This document shows, one piece after another, positions 54,393 to 63,854 of a DNA stretch of 64,000 nucleotides (the stretch's first letter is position 1; each line of letters opens with the position of its first letter). The position numbers and the translations under genes were made by a program. Location: positions 1-64,000 of the forward strand of contig JANQSC010000074.1 of assembly GCA_028284235.1 (NCBI GenBank), read 5' to 3'. The stretch comes from Opitutaceae bacterium. GTDB lineage: Bacteria; Verrucomicrobiota; Verrucomicrobiia; Opitutales; Opitutaceae. Under the pieces are notes generated by a model that had not been told where the DNA came from, made no database searches, and was given only the letters and a program-made list of their open reading frames with translations.

Positions 54393-56003
54393 ATGCGATT
54401 GCAACTACTATTCGGATTCACTCTCGCTCTTGCACTGCTAACGAGCTGCTCCGACCGCCCCTCTCCGATCGACGAAGCAAACGCAGACGGCGTCCTTCTT
54501 CTGGGGAACGGCGAAGAGCCCAACACGCTCGACCCGCACGTAGCGGCCACCGTGGCGGAAGCCCACATCCTCTACGCCCTTTTCGAAGGTCTGGTGTCAC
54601 CCGACCCCGAAAATCCACAGTCGATCGCTCCGGGCGTCGCCACCCGCTGGGAATTCGACGAGAGCGCGAATCGCTACGTGTTCCATCTCCGGGCCGACGC
54701 GCTTTGGAGCGACGGCTCACCCGTCACGGCCGCGGACTTTGTGAGCTCGGTAAAACGGGCCCTCGATCCGGAATTCGGCGCCCCGTATCCGGAAATATTC
54801 TTCGACTTGAAAAACGCCCGGGCCTACTTGTCCGGCGAACTCGACGACTTCGAATCCGTCGGAATCGAAGCGATCGCGGACCGCCAACTCGAGATCACGC
54901 TCGGTCGCCCCGCTCCGCACTTTCTCCAAAAGTTGAAGCACTTCGCGTGGCTTCCCGTTCCCGTTCGCGTTCTGGAAGAGCGGGACAGTTTGAGTCGGGG
55001 CTCCAATCCATGGGCTGTGGAAGGCGCTATCATCTCGAACGGGCCTTTCGTACTCGATTCTTGGGTACGCAATTCGATTATCGAAACCAGCCGATCCAAG
55101 ACCTATTGGGACGCCGAAAACGTTACGCCGCAGGGAGTACATTTCTATCCCTACGAAAACGCCGAGCTTGAATATCGCGCCTTTCAATCCCGGCAGCTCC
55201 ACGTAACCGACAAAATCCCCGTAGCCGCCTTGGACGCTCCCCTCGCGCCGCCCGCGATAAAGAAATCCGACCCATTCCTTGCGACCTCCTATCTCCTCGC
55301 CAACACCGATTCGCCCAAACTCGCCAATCCCCGGTTTCGACAAGCGCTCGCTCGCGCCATCGACAAGCGGTCGCTCGCTCGCGACGTGAATCGCTCGGGC
55401 AACCCCGCCACTTCCTTCACCCCCGACGCCCTGGGCGACTACGCCCCGCCCCTTGCCGAATCCTACGATCCAAACGCCGCGCGAACGCTCCTTAGGCAAG
55501 CGTTTCCGAGCGGACAGGACATTCCGGAGCTGAATTTCATTGTCAGCAACATCCCCGCCTCTCGAGCGGTGGCGGAAGCTCTGCAAGCCATGTGGAAAGA
55601 AACCCTCGGCATCGAAGTCACGGTGACGAATATGGAGGCGAAAACGCTCTTCGCTTCCCTCAATGAGGGCGATTTCGAGCTGTCCTACCTGACCTGGAGC
55701 GCCGACTACGAGGACCCGAGCGCGTTTCTCGACATGTGGAACAGCCGCAACCGGCCCAACCGGGCGCGATGGTCCAATCCGGACTACAACGCCTTGCTCG
55801 AACGGGCTTCTCTGGAACAAGAACCGAGCGAGCGGCTGAACCTTCTGGCCGAAGCCGAGTCTATCCTGCTTGCGCAATCTCCCATTATCCCACTCATTTG
55901 GAAAACCAAAGACTATTACATCGACGCTTCCGTCGCTAACTGGCCCCCCGCGCCGATCGACATGCGGTCGTACAAACGGGTCCAACTGAAAACGAATCCA
56001 TAA
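54393..56003 (+). CDS. Oligopeptide ABC transporter binding lipoprotein 1
   Basis: 536 residues with a lipoprotein signal (LALALLTSC, Cys at about residue 17). LLGNGEEPNTLDPHVAATVAE opens the solute-binding protein family 5 domain, as in OppA, and SWSADYEDPSAFLDMW is near the end. It captures peptides in the periplasm for the permeases downstream. It is clearly paralogous to the following gene (shared GNG-EP-DPH start, SNGPFVL/GTGPFVL, TARxL-type helices). Confidence 0.9.
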   Translation: MRLQLLFGFTLALALLTSCSDRPSPIDEANADGVLLLGNGEEPNTLDPHVAATVAEAHILYALFEGLVSPDPENPQSIAPGVATRWEFDESANRYVFHLRADALWSDGSPVTAADFVSSVKRALDPEFGAPYPEIFFDLKNARAYLSGELDDFESVGIEAIADRQLEITLGRPAPHFLQKLKHFAWLPVPVRVLEERDSLSRGSNPWAVEGAIISNGPFVLDSWVRNSIIETSRSKTYWDAENVTPQGVHFYPYENAELEYRAFQSRQLHVTDKIPVAALDAPLAPPAIKKSDPFLATSYLLANTDSPKLANPRFRQALARAIDKRSLARDVNRSGNPATSFTPDALGDYAPPLAESYDPNAARTLLRQAFPSGQDIPELNFIVSNIPASRAVAEALQAMWKETLGIEVTVTNMEAKTLFASLNEGDFELSYLTWSADYEDPSAFLDMWNSRNRPNRARWSNPDYNALLERASLEQEPSERLNLLAEAESILLAQSPIIPLIWKTKDYYIDASVANWPPAPIDMRSYKRVQLKTNP

Positions 56004-56022
56004 AACGCCGAATACTCAGTCC

Positions 56023-57645
56023 ATGACATACACCGATCGATTCAAACTCGTTTCACTTGCCTTCCTAGGCGCAATTTTATTGTCCGGATGTGGCGGAGGG
56101 ATCCCCAACGCCGATGAAGCCGCCGAGCAAGGAATCCTCCTCATTGGCAACGGAGCCGAACCCGAGTCCATCGACCCCCACCTGTTCACCGGGCATCCAG
56201 ACGCCACAATTATTGCGTCATTGACGGAAGGCCTGATCGCCTACCACGAATTCGACGACAGCCTGCCCGAGCCCGGCATCGCCGAATCCTGGGAAAGCCA
56301 CGACAACGCCCAGCGTTGGATCTTCCACCTCCGCGACGCCCAGTGGTCCAACGGCGCGCCCGTGGTCGCCGACGATTTCGTCTACAGCTTCAAACGCGTG
56401 CTCTCCAAGGCGCTCGCTTCCGAGTTCGCCTCCATGCTCTATCTCATGAAGAACGCCCGGGCCTATCACACTGGAGAGATCGACGACTTTTCCCAGGTGG
56501 GCGTCAAAGCGGTCGACGACAAAACGCTCGAATTCAACTTGGAAGGTCCTTCCCCCCACTTTCTCAGCGTCCTCACTCATCCCACTTGGTATCCAGTCCA
56601 CCAAGACACGATCGAGTCCTTTGGCGGTATCGACAATCGAATCTCCCAATGGACCCGACCCGGCAACTACGTCGGAACCGGTCCCTTCGTTTTAGAGGAG
56701 TGGGTGACGAACCAAATCATCAAAGTCCGAAAGAATCCCCTATACTGGGACGCTGACAACGTCGCCCTCGAAGGCATCTACTTCTTTCCAATCTCCGATC
56801 TTCACACCGAGAACCGGTCCTTCGAAAACGGCCAGCTTCACCTCACCAAGGAACTCCCGTCCGACTTAATCGACAAATACAAAGGCGAGCCTACCTACCG
56901 CAACGACCCCGCCATCATCGTCTACTACTACATGATCAACACCACGAGGCCACCCCTCGACGACGTCCGCGTGCGGCAAGCGCTTTCGCTCGCGCTCGAC
57001 CGACGGTCGATCACCGACGATGTGGTCCGCCGCGGTGAAACGCCCGCCACCGGGTACACGCCTCCCGGGTTCACGAACTACGATCCGCCGACGCCCTTGC
57101 GCTACGATCCCGACAAAGCCCGCGAACTGCTCGCCGAAGCCGGTTTTCCGAACGGCGAGGGCTTCCCCCTTAAGCAGATCCTCTTCAACAACCACTCTGG
57201 ACATCAGGCCATCGCCGAAGCGATCCAGCAAATGTGGAAAGAAACCCTCAACATAGACGTCGAACTATTCAACCAGGAATGGAAAGTCTATCTGGATACG
57301 CGCAACCGCATGGACTACGACATCGCCCGAGCCGGCTGGGTGGGCGACTTCATGGATCCGGACACTTTCCTCCAAATCTGGATTACGGAAGAAAACGACA
57401 GCCTAAACGATACCGGGTGGTCAAATCCTGAATACGATTCGCTCTTGCGGAAAGGCTACCAGGCGAATTCGATCGAGGAACGCTACCGCAATTTCGAAAT
57501 CGCGGAAGGCATCATGCTGGAGGAGCTTCCTTGCATCCCCATCTACTGGTACCGGAGGCCGTTCCTTATCGACCCTCGCTTGAAGGGCTGGAACCCCAAG
57601 CAGCTCGACGCCCACCATTTCAAATTTCTCCGCTTCGAAAACTAA
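56023..57645 (+). CDS. Oligopeptide ABC transporter binding lipoprotein 2
   Basis: 540 residues, lipobox ILLSGCGGG, then LIGNGAEPESIDPHLFTGHP and WIFHLRDAQWSNGAPV of the family 5 binding proteins. It is a tandem paralogue of the preceding gene, separated by 19 bp. Having two receptors for one permease pair suggests different peptide preferences (inference). Confidence 0.91.
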   Translation: MTYTDRFKLVSLAFLGAILLSGCGGGIPNADEAAEQGILLIGNGAEPESIDPHLFTGHPDATIIASLTEGLIAYHEFDDSLPEPGIAESWESHDNAQRWIFHLRDAQWSNGAPVVADDFVYSFKRVLSKALASEFASMLYLMKNARAYHTGEIDDFSQVGVKAVDDKTLEFNLEGPSPHFLSVLTHPTWYPVHQDTIESFGGIDNRISQWTRPGNYVGTGPFVLEEWVTNQIIKVRKNPLYWDADNVALEGIYFFPISDLHTENRSFENGQLHLTKELPSDLIDKYKGEPTYRNDPAIIVYYYMINTTRPPLDDVRVRQALSLALDRRSITDDVVRRGETPATGYTPPGFTNYDPPTPLRYDPDKARELLAEAGFPNGEGFPLKQILFNNHSGHQAIAEAIQQMWKETLNIDVELFNQEWKVYLDTRNRMDYDIARAGWVGDFMDPDTFLQIWITEENDSLNDTGWSNPEYDSLLRKGYQANSIEERYRNFEIAEGIMLEELPCIPIYWYRRPFLIDPRLKGWNPKQLDAHHFKFLRFEN

Positions 57646-57700
57646 AGCGGCCGCACGCTGATTTCTCGTATTCAGAGCTAAAAGACAAATCGCCGCTTAA

Positions 57701-58618
57701 GTGCTTAGTTTCATCCTAAATCGCCTGCTCCAAGCCATCCCCACCGTCTGGGCGATTATCACCATCACCTTTTTCCTCGTCATGACCGCGCCGGGCGACC
57801 CGTTCAGCGCGGAACGGGAGATGCGGGAGGAAACCCGCCAGCAACTTGCCGCTCACTACGGGCTCGATAAACCGCTGCTCGTTCAGTACGGACTCTACTT
57901 GAAGAACCTCGCCACGTTCGACCTCGGGCTCTCGTTCAAGCAGGAAGGTCGGCGAATAAACGACATTATTGTCGAGTCGTTTCCCGTTTCGCTTGAGCTC
58001 GGTCTCCTAGCTATGACCGTCGCCCTACTCGTCGGCGTCCCGGCGGGAATCCTCGCGGCGTCGCGTAAGAACACCGTGCTCGACTACGCTCCCATGAGCA
58101 CCGCTATGGTGGGGATTTGCATGCCGACCTTCGTGATCGGGCCGATCCTCGGACTCGTGTTCGGCGTTTGGCTCGGCTGGTTCAACGTCGCCGGGTGGTT
58201 CTCCTGGGAAGACCGTGTCCTGCCGGCGGTCACACTCGGGCTCGCCTACGCCGCCTACATTGCTCGGCTGACGCGGGCCGGCATGCTGGAAACGCTCGGG
58301 CTCGACTACATTCGCACTGCCAAAGCCAAAGGACTGCCCGAGAAGACGATTGTGTTCAAACACGCCTTGAGAGGCGGCATCATGCCAGTAGTCTCCTATC
58401 TCGGGCCCGCGATGGCCGGGATGATCAGCGGCTCCTTCGTCGTGGAAACCGTTTTCCAGGTTCCGGGGCTGGGCCGCCACTTCATCGACGGAGCGCTGAA
58501 CCGGGACTACTTCATGATTCTCGGCACGACGATCTTCTACGCCACGCTCATTGTCGGGGCCAATCTTCTCGTCGACCTCGTCCACACGGCGCTCGACCCG
58601 AAACTGCGCAAGGCCTGA
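57701..58618 (+). CDS. oppB: Oligopeptide ABC transporter permease (OppB type)
   Basis: 305 residues with a GTG start. N-terminal LLQAIPTVWAIITITFFLV and APGDPF are typical of OppB/DppB. The cytoplasmic coupling region is RLTRAGMLETLGLDYIRTAKAKGLPEKTI, and the end is GANLLVDLVHTALDPKLR. About six membrane segments. Pairs with the next gene. Confidence 0.94.
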   Translation: MLSFILNRLLQAIPTVWAIITITFFLVMTAPGDPFSAEREMREETRQQLAAHYGLDKPLLVQYGLYLKNLATFDLGLSFKQEGRRINDIIVESFPVSLELGLLAMTVALLVGVPAGILAASRKNTVLDYAPMSTAMVGICMPTFVIGPILGLVFGVWLGWFNVAGWFSWEDRVLPAVTLGLAYAAYIARLTRAGMLETLGLDYIRTAKAKGLPEKTIVFKHALRGGIMPVVSYLGPAMAGMISGSFVVETVFQVPGLGRHFIDGALNRDYFMILGTTIFYATLIVGANLLVDLVHTALDPKLRKA

Positions 58619-58624
58619 TTCCGC

Positions 58625-59686
58625 ATGAAATCCGCTCGCATAACGCCTTCGATCGAAACCATGGAGTCCATCGCCGAGACACCGCGGTCATTGTGGACCG
58701 ACGCGATGCTACGGCTCCGCAAAAACCACTTGGCTGTCGCCAGTTTTTGGATATTCGTAGGGATCACCCTCTTTTGCTTCATTGGACCGCTTTTTCACCC
58801 CTACGCGCCCGACAACCAAAACCGAACGCTGCGCGCCACGCCGCCCTTCGCCGAAATTCTCGAATACGAGGACGCGTTTGGAAAACTGAATCAAATCTCG
58901 AAAGCGGACTTCCAGACGCGCAATCGCGATCTGACGGCCGAGATTCTCGCCGAAGTTGAGAATGATCAGCCTTTTGAATACAAAGGGGTGGAGTACTCGC
59001 GATCAACCGCAACCTACGTAATGGGAACCGACGGGCACGGGCGCGACGTCATGGCCCGCATTATGCAGGGCGGGCGCATATCCCTCGGGGTCGGATTTCT
59101 GGCGACAATGATCTCGCTGTTTATCGGAGTGACTTACGGGTCTATTTCCGGTTACCAAGGGGGGCGACTCGACGCGTTTATGATGCGGGCCGTCGAGATT
59201 CTCTATTCGCTTCCATTCACCATCTTCGTCATCCTCCTCATGGTCGTGTTCGGCCGCAGCATCATCATGATATTTATCGCCATCGGCGCGGTCGAGTGGC
59301 TCACCATGGCCCGAATCACCCGAAATCAAGTGCTGCAACTGAAAGAGCAGGAATTCGCCCTGGCCGCCAAGGCGATCGGCGTGAGCACGCCTACCATCAT
59401 TCGCAAGCACATGATACCCAATCTTCTCGGGCCGATCGTCGTGTACGCGACGCTTTCCATCCCCGCTATCATGATCCTCGAGTCCATTCTCAGCTTTCTC
59501 GGACTTGGAGTGCAGCCGCCCGACGCCTCCTGGGGCTCGCTTATATCCGACGGCGCCCAAAAAATGACCGCCTATCCGTGGCTTCTTTTCGTACCCGCTT
59601 CGTTTTTCTCGATAACGCTGTTCGCCATGAACTTCCTGGGCGACGGGCTTCGCGACGCGCTCGACGTGAAGTCATCAAAAGATTGA
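58625..59686 (+). CDS. oppC: Oligopeptide ABC transporter permease (OppC type)
   Basis: 353 residues. TM1 (VASFWIFVGITLFCFIGP) is followed by a long periplasmic stretch of about 85 residues containing LNQISKADFQTRNRD, then MGTDGHGRDVMARIM, the family signature. The coupling loop is RNQVLQLKEQEFALAAKAIGVSTPTII, and the end DGLRDALDVK is standard. No OppD or OppF ATPase gene follows, so the energising subunits must be encoded elsewhere. Confidence 0.93.
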   Translation: MKSARITPSIETMESIAETPRSLWTDAMLRLRKNHLAVASFWIFVGITLFCFIGPLFHPYAPDNQNRTLRATPPFAEILEYEDAFGKLNQISKADFQTRNRDLTAEILAEVENDQPFEYKGVEYSRSTATYVMGTDGHGRDVMARIMQGGRISLGVGFLATMISLFIGVTYGSISGYQGGRLDAFMMRAVEILYSLPFTIFVILLMVVFGRSIIMIFIAIGAVEWLTMARITRNQVLQLKEQEFALAAKAIGVSTPTIIRKHMIPNLLGPIVVYATLSIPAIMILESILSFLGLGVQPPDASWGSLISDGAQKMTAYPWLLFVPASFFSITLFAMNFLGDGLRDALDVKSSKD

Positions 59687-59721
59687 AAACGGCCGCGTCC
59701 GGCGCAGTCTGAAACCGCCCA

Positions 59722-61464
59722 ATGCTCAAGGACTTAAAGTCATTCCTGGAATTGCTGCGCCCCTACCGGCGGCGCGTTCGCTTCGCGCTCGTGATTGGAG
59801 GCGTAGCAGGCCTGTGCACCGGCGCGGGGATCACGCTGGGGGCGGAGAAGCTGTTCGCGATTGTCCTCAATGGCGAGCAAGACCGGGCTCTGAGCGAAGT
59901 CGTTTTCATCGCCGGCATCTTCCCGCTGCTTTTCATCACCATCGGCATCTGCACCTTTCTGAGCACTTACCATCTCAACTACGCCGGACTAAGCGTGATA
60001 AGAGACTTGAGGGCCGAGCTCTTCGCGCACATCCAGCGACTCCCGCTCGCGTTTTTCCAAACCAAGAAAACGGGAGACCTCATCGCTCGACTCACCGCGG
60101 ACACGCAGGCAATGCAGTACGCGCTGACGATCACCGGCCGCGACTTGGCCATCGCTCCGCTCACCTTTCTCGGCGCCGTCGCCATGCTCGCATACAAAGG
60201 CTGGGAGCACGACGGCGTTGTCTACATCTACTTCAGCATCGCGCTCTTGCCCCTGGTTATTTTTCCCGTTCGCAAACTCACCCAGAAGCTCGGCCAGAAA
60301 GCCAAGACCCAGCAGGAAGAGCTTTCCAGCGTCACCAACGACCTTTCCCAAAACCTGGGCGCCGCAAAAGAAGTGCGGGCCTTCAATCTCCAAGATCGGG
60401 AAAAACGCCGGTTCGGCGAGCGACTGGGCGAATTGTTCCATTCGCAGATGAAGGTGGTCAAATACACCTTCGCGCTCTCGCCCGTTGTGGAAGTCATCTC
60501 GTCAGTCGGACTCGCATCCGCCTTTGTCGTCGGCTACTACAAAGGCGTCAGCGGCGAAGTGTTCATCGCCATTTTCGCCGCCCTCTATTTCAGCTATTCC
60601 CCGATCAAACGAATCAGCTATCTCGCGGGCGAGCTCAGGAAAGGCTCCGAATCGCTCAGGCGCATCCGAGAGATCATCGCCGAACCCATCCACATTGCAG
60701 AACCAGAAGATCCCGTATCCCCGGATGAGATACATGGGAAAATCGAGTTTCAAAACGTGTCGTTCTCCTACGGCGATTCCCCTGCCCTCAAAAACGCTAC
60801 CGCCGCGATCGAACCTGGCACCGTCTGCGCGCTCGTCGGTCCAAGCGGAGCGGGGAAAAGCACCTTCGCCAATCTCGTCGCCCGCTTCTACGACGCGGAC
60901 GAGGGTCAACTACTTCTCGACGGCCACGAGCTGCGGCAGTTTCGCACGACCGACCTCAGGAGGCGCATCGCCATCGTTTCGCAAGATCCGGTCCTCTTCG
61001 ACGACACCATCGCCGAGAACATACGGCTCGGCAGACTCGACGCGACGGACGAAGAGGTTACGGAAGCCGCTCGGCAAGCGTTCGCCCACGACTTTATTGA
61101 AAGCCAAGATGATGGGTACAATACAATCGTCGGGGAACGCGGGGCGCGGCTTTCGGGAGGGCAGAAACAGCGCATCGCCATCGCCCGAGCGTTTCTGCGC
61201 GACGCTCCGGTATTGATACTCGACGAGGCGACCTCCGCTCTCGACTCCGAAAGCGAAAGTATGGTCCAGCAGGCGTTGGACAAGCTCGTCGTAGGGAAAA
61301 CAGTCCTCATCATCGCCCACCGGTTCAGCACTATCCGGAACGCTACGAAAATCATCGTTTTCGACAAAGGCGCGATTGTCGACGAGGGGCCGCACGCGGA
61401 ACTCTACGACCGCTGCAAGCTGTATCGAAGTCTCTACGACCAGCAATCAAACGGGTCCGACTAG
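59722..61464 (+). CDS. MsbA-like ABC exporter
   Basis: 580 residues; a fused half-transporter with about six membrane segments (residues 20-310) and a nucleotide-binding domain (about 335-570). Walker A GPSGAGKST, signature LSGGQKQRIAIARA, Walker B VLILDEATSALD, and AHRFST with the H-loop. It resembles MsbA and related lipid exporters. The next gene, a convergent LPS-type glycosyltransferase, overlaps its end by 4 bp, which fits lipid A-core export (inference). It starts 35 bp after oppC but is not an Opp subunit, since it has its own membrane domain. Confidence 0.9.
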   Translation: MLKDLKSFLELLRPYRRRVRFALVIGGVAGLCTGAGITLGAEKLFAIVLNGEQDRALSEVVFIAGIFPLLFITIGICTFLSTYHLNYAGLSVIRDLRAELFAHIQRLPLAFFQTKKTGDLIARLTADTQAMQYALTITGRDLAIAPLTFLGAVAMLAYKGWEHDGVVYIYFSIALLPLVIFPVRKLTQKLGQKAKTQQEELSSVTNDLSQNLGAAKEVRAFNLQDREKRRFGERLGELFHSQMKVVKYTFALSPVVEVISSVGLASAFVVGYYKGVSGEVFIAIFAALYFSYSPIKRISYLAGELRKGSESLRRIREIIAEPIHIAEPEDPVSPDEIHGKIEFQNVSFSYGDSPALKNATAAIEPGTVCALVGPSGAGKSTFANLVARFYDADEGQLLLDGHELRQFRTTDLRRRIAIVSQDPVLFDDTIAENIRLGRLDATDEEVTEAARQAFAHDFIESQDDGYNTIVGERGARLSGGQKQRIAIARAFLRDAPVLILDEATSALDSESESMVQQALDKLVVGKTVLIIAHRFSTIRNATKIIVFDKGAIVDEGPHAELYDRCKLYRSLYDQQSNGSD

Positions 61465-62552
61465 CCCGCCAGCTCTCGATACACTTCGACCAGGGCCAGC
61501 GCTTCCCGCTCGATGGTAAAATCGTCTTCGACGCGTTCTCGAGCCGATCGACTCATTCGAGCCAGTCGTTGCGGATCGCCGGCCATTTCTGAAAACCGCT
61601 GAGCGATCTGGGCAGCATTGTCGCAATCTACGATGCATCCGTCCGTTCCATCACGCACCACGAGTTCGAATCCGCCCGTTCGACTCGCGATCACCGCAGC
61701 GCCCGCGCTCATGGCTTCCAAACACGTCAATCCGAATCCCTCGACACGCGATACGGCGGCGACGATCGACATCGCCCCATACAAAGCCGGAAGCTCGCTA
61801 AACTCGACTTCCCCTTTCCATAGAAAACGCTCCTCCAATCCCGCCTTTCGAATTCGCTCCTTGAGAGATCGGACGTAGGGCTCGAACTTCGGCGTCGTCT
61901 TGCCGACGATCACGGCAGTGTAGTCAGGATGTCGCGGCAGCTTCTCGATCAAAGCGTCCACAAACAAGTCGATTCCCTTTTGCGGTCGCACTCGGCCAAA
62001 GATGCCAACGCCACGCTCGCCTGGCAACCCAGCCTGTTTCCACGCGTTCTCTTTGTCATCAACAAACGGATACGCTTCCAAATCAATGCCATGGGGAATA
62101 GTATAGTCCGCCTTTTTTTCAAGATAACTGCCCGCCCGGTCGGATGTCGTGATGATCGCGTCCATTTGTCGGATGAGCGAGCGCGTATAGCGACTGTGCG
62201 ACCGTTGGGCAGTCGATGTGAACGCGAGTTTCAAACGGCGTCTAAAAACCCGTTTCAATACAAGCCCCCAAAGCATTTCAATATTTCTACGGGCATGAAA
62301 CACGTAGTGCTTCCCACCCGGGAGCGGCGCTTTCGTGGCTTTTAGCAACTGGAGGAAATCAACGGTCGGAGTGCCCGCGTCGACAAAGGCGTCGCCCCAG
62401 ACAACGAGCGGGATCGCTTCGATCTGCGGCGGAAGCACTTGCAAGAGCGTCGAAGTCACGCCCGAGAATCGGCGGCCGAGATTGGGCAGTATCACTCTTG
62501 GAGCAATTTCAGAGTCGCTTGGTGTTAGTTGATAAGATTCGGAGCCCTCCAT
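61461..62552 (-). CDS. Glycosyltransferase family 4, LPS-core type
   Basis: 363 residues. N-terminal acceptor-binding half (PNLGRRFSGVTSTLLQVLP; IPHGIDLEAYP), then GIFGRVRPQKGIDLFVDAL and SRVEGFGLTCLEAMSAGAAVIAS, with the E-x7-E motif of GT4 retaining enzymes. It resembles LpcC-type mannosyltransferases of LPS core. Convergent with the exporter gene, overlapping by 4 bp. Confidence 0.88.
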   Translation of the reverse strand: MEGSESYQLTPSDSEIAPRVILPNLGRRFSGVTSTLLQVLPPQIEAIPLVVWGDAFVDAGTPTVDFLQLLKATKAPLPGGKHYVFHARRNIEMLWGLVLKRVFRRRLKLAFTSTAQRSHSRYTRSLIRQMDAIITTSDRAGSYLEKKADYTIPHGIDLEAYPFVDDKENAWKQAGLPGERGVGIFGRVRPQKGIDLFVDALIEKLPRHPDYTAVIVGKTTPKFEPYVRSLKERIRKAGLEERFLWKGEVEFSELPALYGAMSIVAAVSRVEGFGLTCLEAMSAGAAVIASRTGGFELVVRDGTDGCIVDCDNAAQIAQRFSEMAGDPQRLARMSRSARERVEDDFTIEREALALVEVYRELAG

Positions 62553-62981
62553 TCGACTGTATCGGATAAATCGACAATTCGCGCTATTTCAAGATTCTTC
62601 TAGGACATAGATATAAAGTCCTACCATTATGATGTATCAGGCATAACCCTAATTGCGAACGTAGACAACTATTACAACACCTAATTACTTTAGTGTTCTT
62701 TGTATCCAAATTCTCAACATTCCATGTCATCAGTGAATTATTTTAATTAATCGATTCATGTTTGTTTCACTCTAAATTAAGGCTCCTGTAACGGTTCTCT
62801 ATTGACGTGGGGAATCAATTTTATTTTTGTTCTTCCGGAATTCAAATGCACGGCGCCTGCCCTGAGGGCGCCTTTTCGGCCATCGGCCCTTCGTTGACAT
62901 GCGCGTCACACGCAAATTGCGATTGACCGAGGTCCAGTCCAACTCACAAGCAATCCTTAACTCAACTCGGTCAATTTACCC
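62553..62981. other. 429-bp AT-rich intergenic region
   Basis: No gene is recognised. The first 330 bp are clearly richer in A and T than the rest of the window; then a GC-rich part follows with GGCGCC/GGGCGCC repeats. TTGACG at 62804 could be a -35 element, but no convincing -10 follows. It separates divergent glycosyltransferase genes. Confidence 0.5.
62922..62975 (+). promoter_or_regulatory. Leader inverted repeat ending 6 bp before the start codon
   Basis: ATTGACCGAG (62922-62931) is the exact complement of CTCGGTCAAT (62966-62975), a 10-bp perfect stem with a 34-base loop. The right arm covers the place where a ribosome-binding site should be. Confidence 0.5.
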
Positions 62982-63854
62982 ATGATAGAGAGAATATTCG
63001 TCTTTGCGGACAATGGAGGTCTCTTGCTGAAAGACTGCGTCGATTCGATCTTCAGACATTTCGAGCAAGCGAAGGTAACCATTATGCAGAATCGGAGCGA
63101 TGATCCTGAAACGAAAGCAGTCCTCTCTTCGTTTCGTCTCAGAGCCAACATTGTGAACGCGCGCAAACGAAAAGGGCGCTACCCCAGTCGCGAGTTCGCT
63201 TGGCAGTCGATAGGCAATGATGAGTTTTTCCTGTTCGTCCGCGACGACGCCCAGTTTGTCAGAAAATTCGAGAGCGAAGACTTCAATTACATGAGGAGTT
63301 ACTTCTACAACAATCCCAACGCAGCCTTCCTCTGCCCGTTGTTCTTGCAAAATCGTCGAGCCTGGGATCCGAAGAGTATACGATTGTACGAGAATTTTTA
63401 TTCACACTATGAATACGATCTCTCCGAGTGCTTGCTGGACAAATCTATTCCAATGTACTTTGCCGATACATTCATAGGTCGCAGCAGCGTCCTGCGAAAC
63501 TCGGATTGGTCGTTCAAAAGCGAATCCAGATCCGCCAACGCAATCGAAGCTCGTAAACACTTCCAAAAGATGGGGCACATGATCAATCCGGTCTGCGCCC
63601 TTTCTCCCTCATGCTCCCTGATGAGAAATCGGCTCGCCCTTCGATGTCGACTGTTGAAGGCGCTAAAACGGTTCGTTCGCGTCCGTCGATATCGCTATCG
63701 GGATTTAAGTCCAGGCGAGGTAAACAAACTGCGGAGAAGGGATCCCGTGATTCTACCTTTCGAGAAGCGGTTCCTCACCCGTGTCGACGCCAACTACAAG
63801 GAACCAACAGACGCGCGACTCGCTCAAGAATCGCCCCTGCCACGAAGACTGTAA
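62982..63854 (+). CDS. Putative glycosyltransferase
   Basis: 290 residues, not closely recognised. The N-terminus (IERIFVFADNGGLLLKDCVDSIF) and the acidic FLFVRDDAQFVRKF near residue 80 resemble the nucleotide-sugar half and DxD region of inverting GT-A (GT2-like) enzymes. The C-terminus is rich in Arg/Lys (LLKALKRFVRVRRYRYRD), suggesting contact with the membrane. The gene has lower GC than its neighbours and stands next to an LPS-type gene, so surface-glycan synthesis by a recently acquired gene is plausible. Confidence 0.55.
   Translation: MIERIFVFADNGGLLLKDCVDSIFRHFEQAKVTIMQNRSDDPETKAVLSSFRLRANIVNARKRKGRYPSREFAWQSIGNDEFFLFVRDDAQFVRKFESEDFNYMRSYFYNNPNAAFLCPLFLQNRRAWDPKSIRLYENFYSHYEYDLSECLLDKSIPMYFADTFIGRSSVLRNSDWSFKSESRSANAIEARKHFQKMGHMINPVCALSPSCSLMRNRLALRCRLLKALKRFVRVRRYRYRDLSPGEVNKLRRRDPVILPFEKRFLTRVDANYKEPTDARLAQESPLPRRL

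Noticed and set aside
54717..55985. 422-codon minus-strand frame
   Set aside because: Antisense to a clearly identified binding lipoprotein.
59722..61464. ATPase subunit of the Opp importer
   Set aside because: It has its own six-segment membrane domain fused to the ATPase, the architecture of exporters.
62804..62832. Sigma-70 promoter with TTGACG
   Set aside because: No acceptable -10 sequence is found at the right distance.
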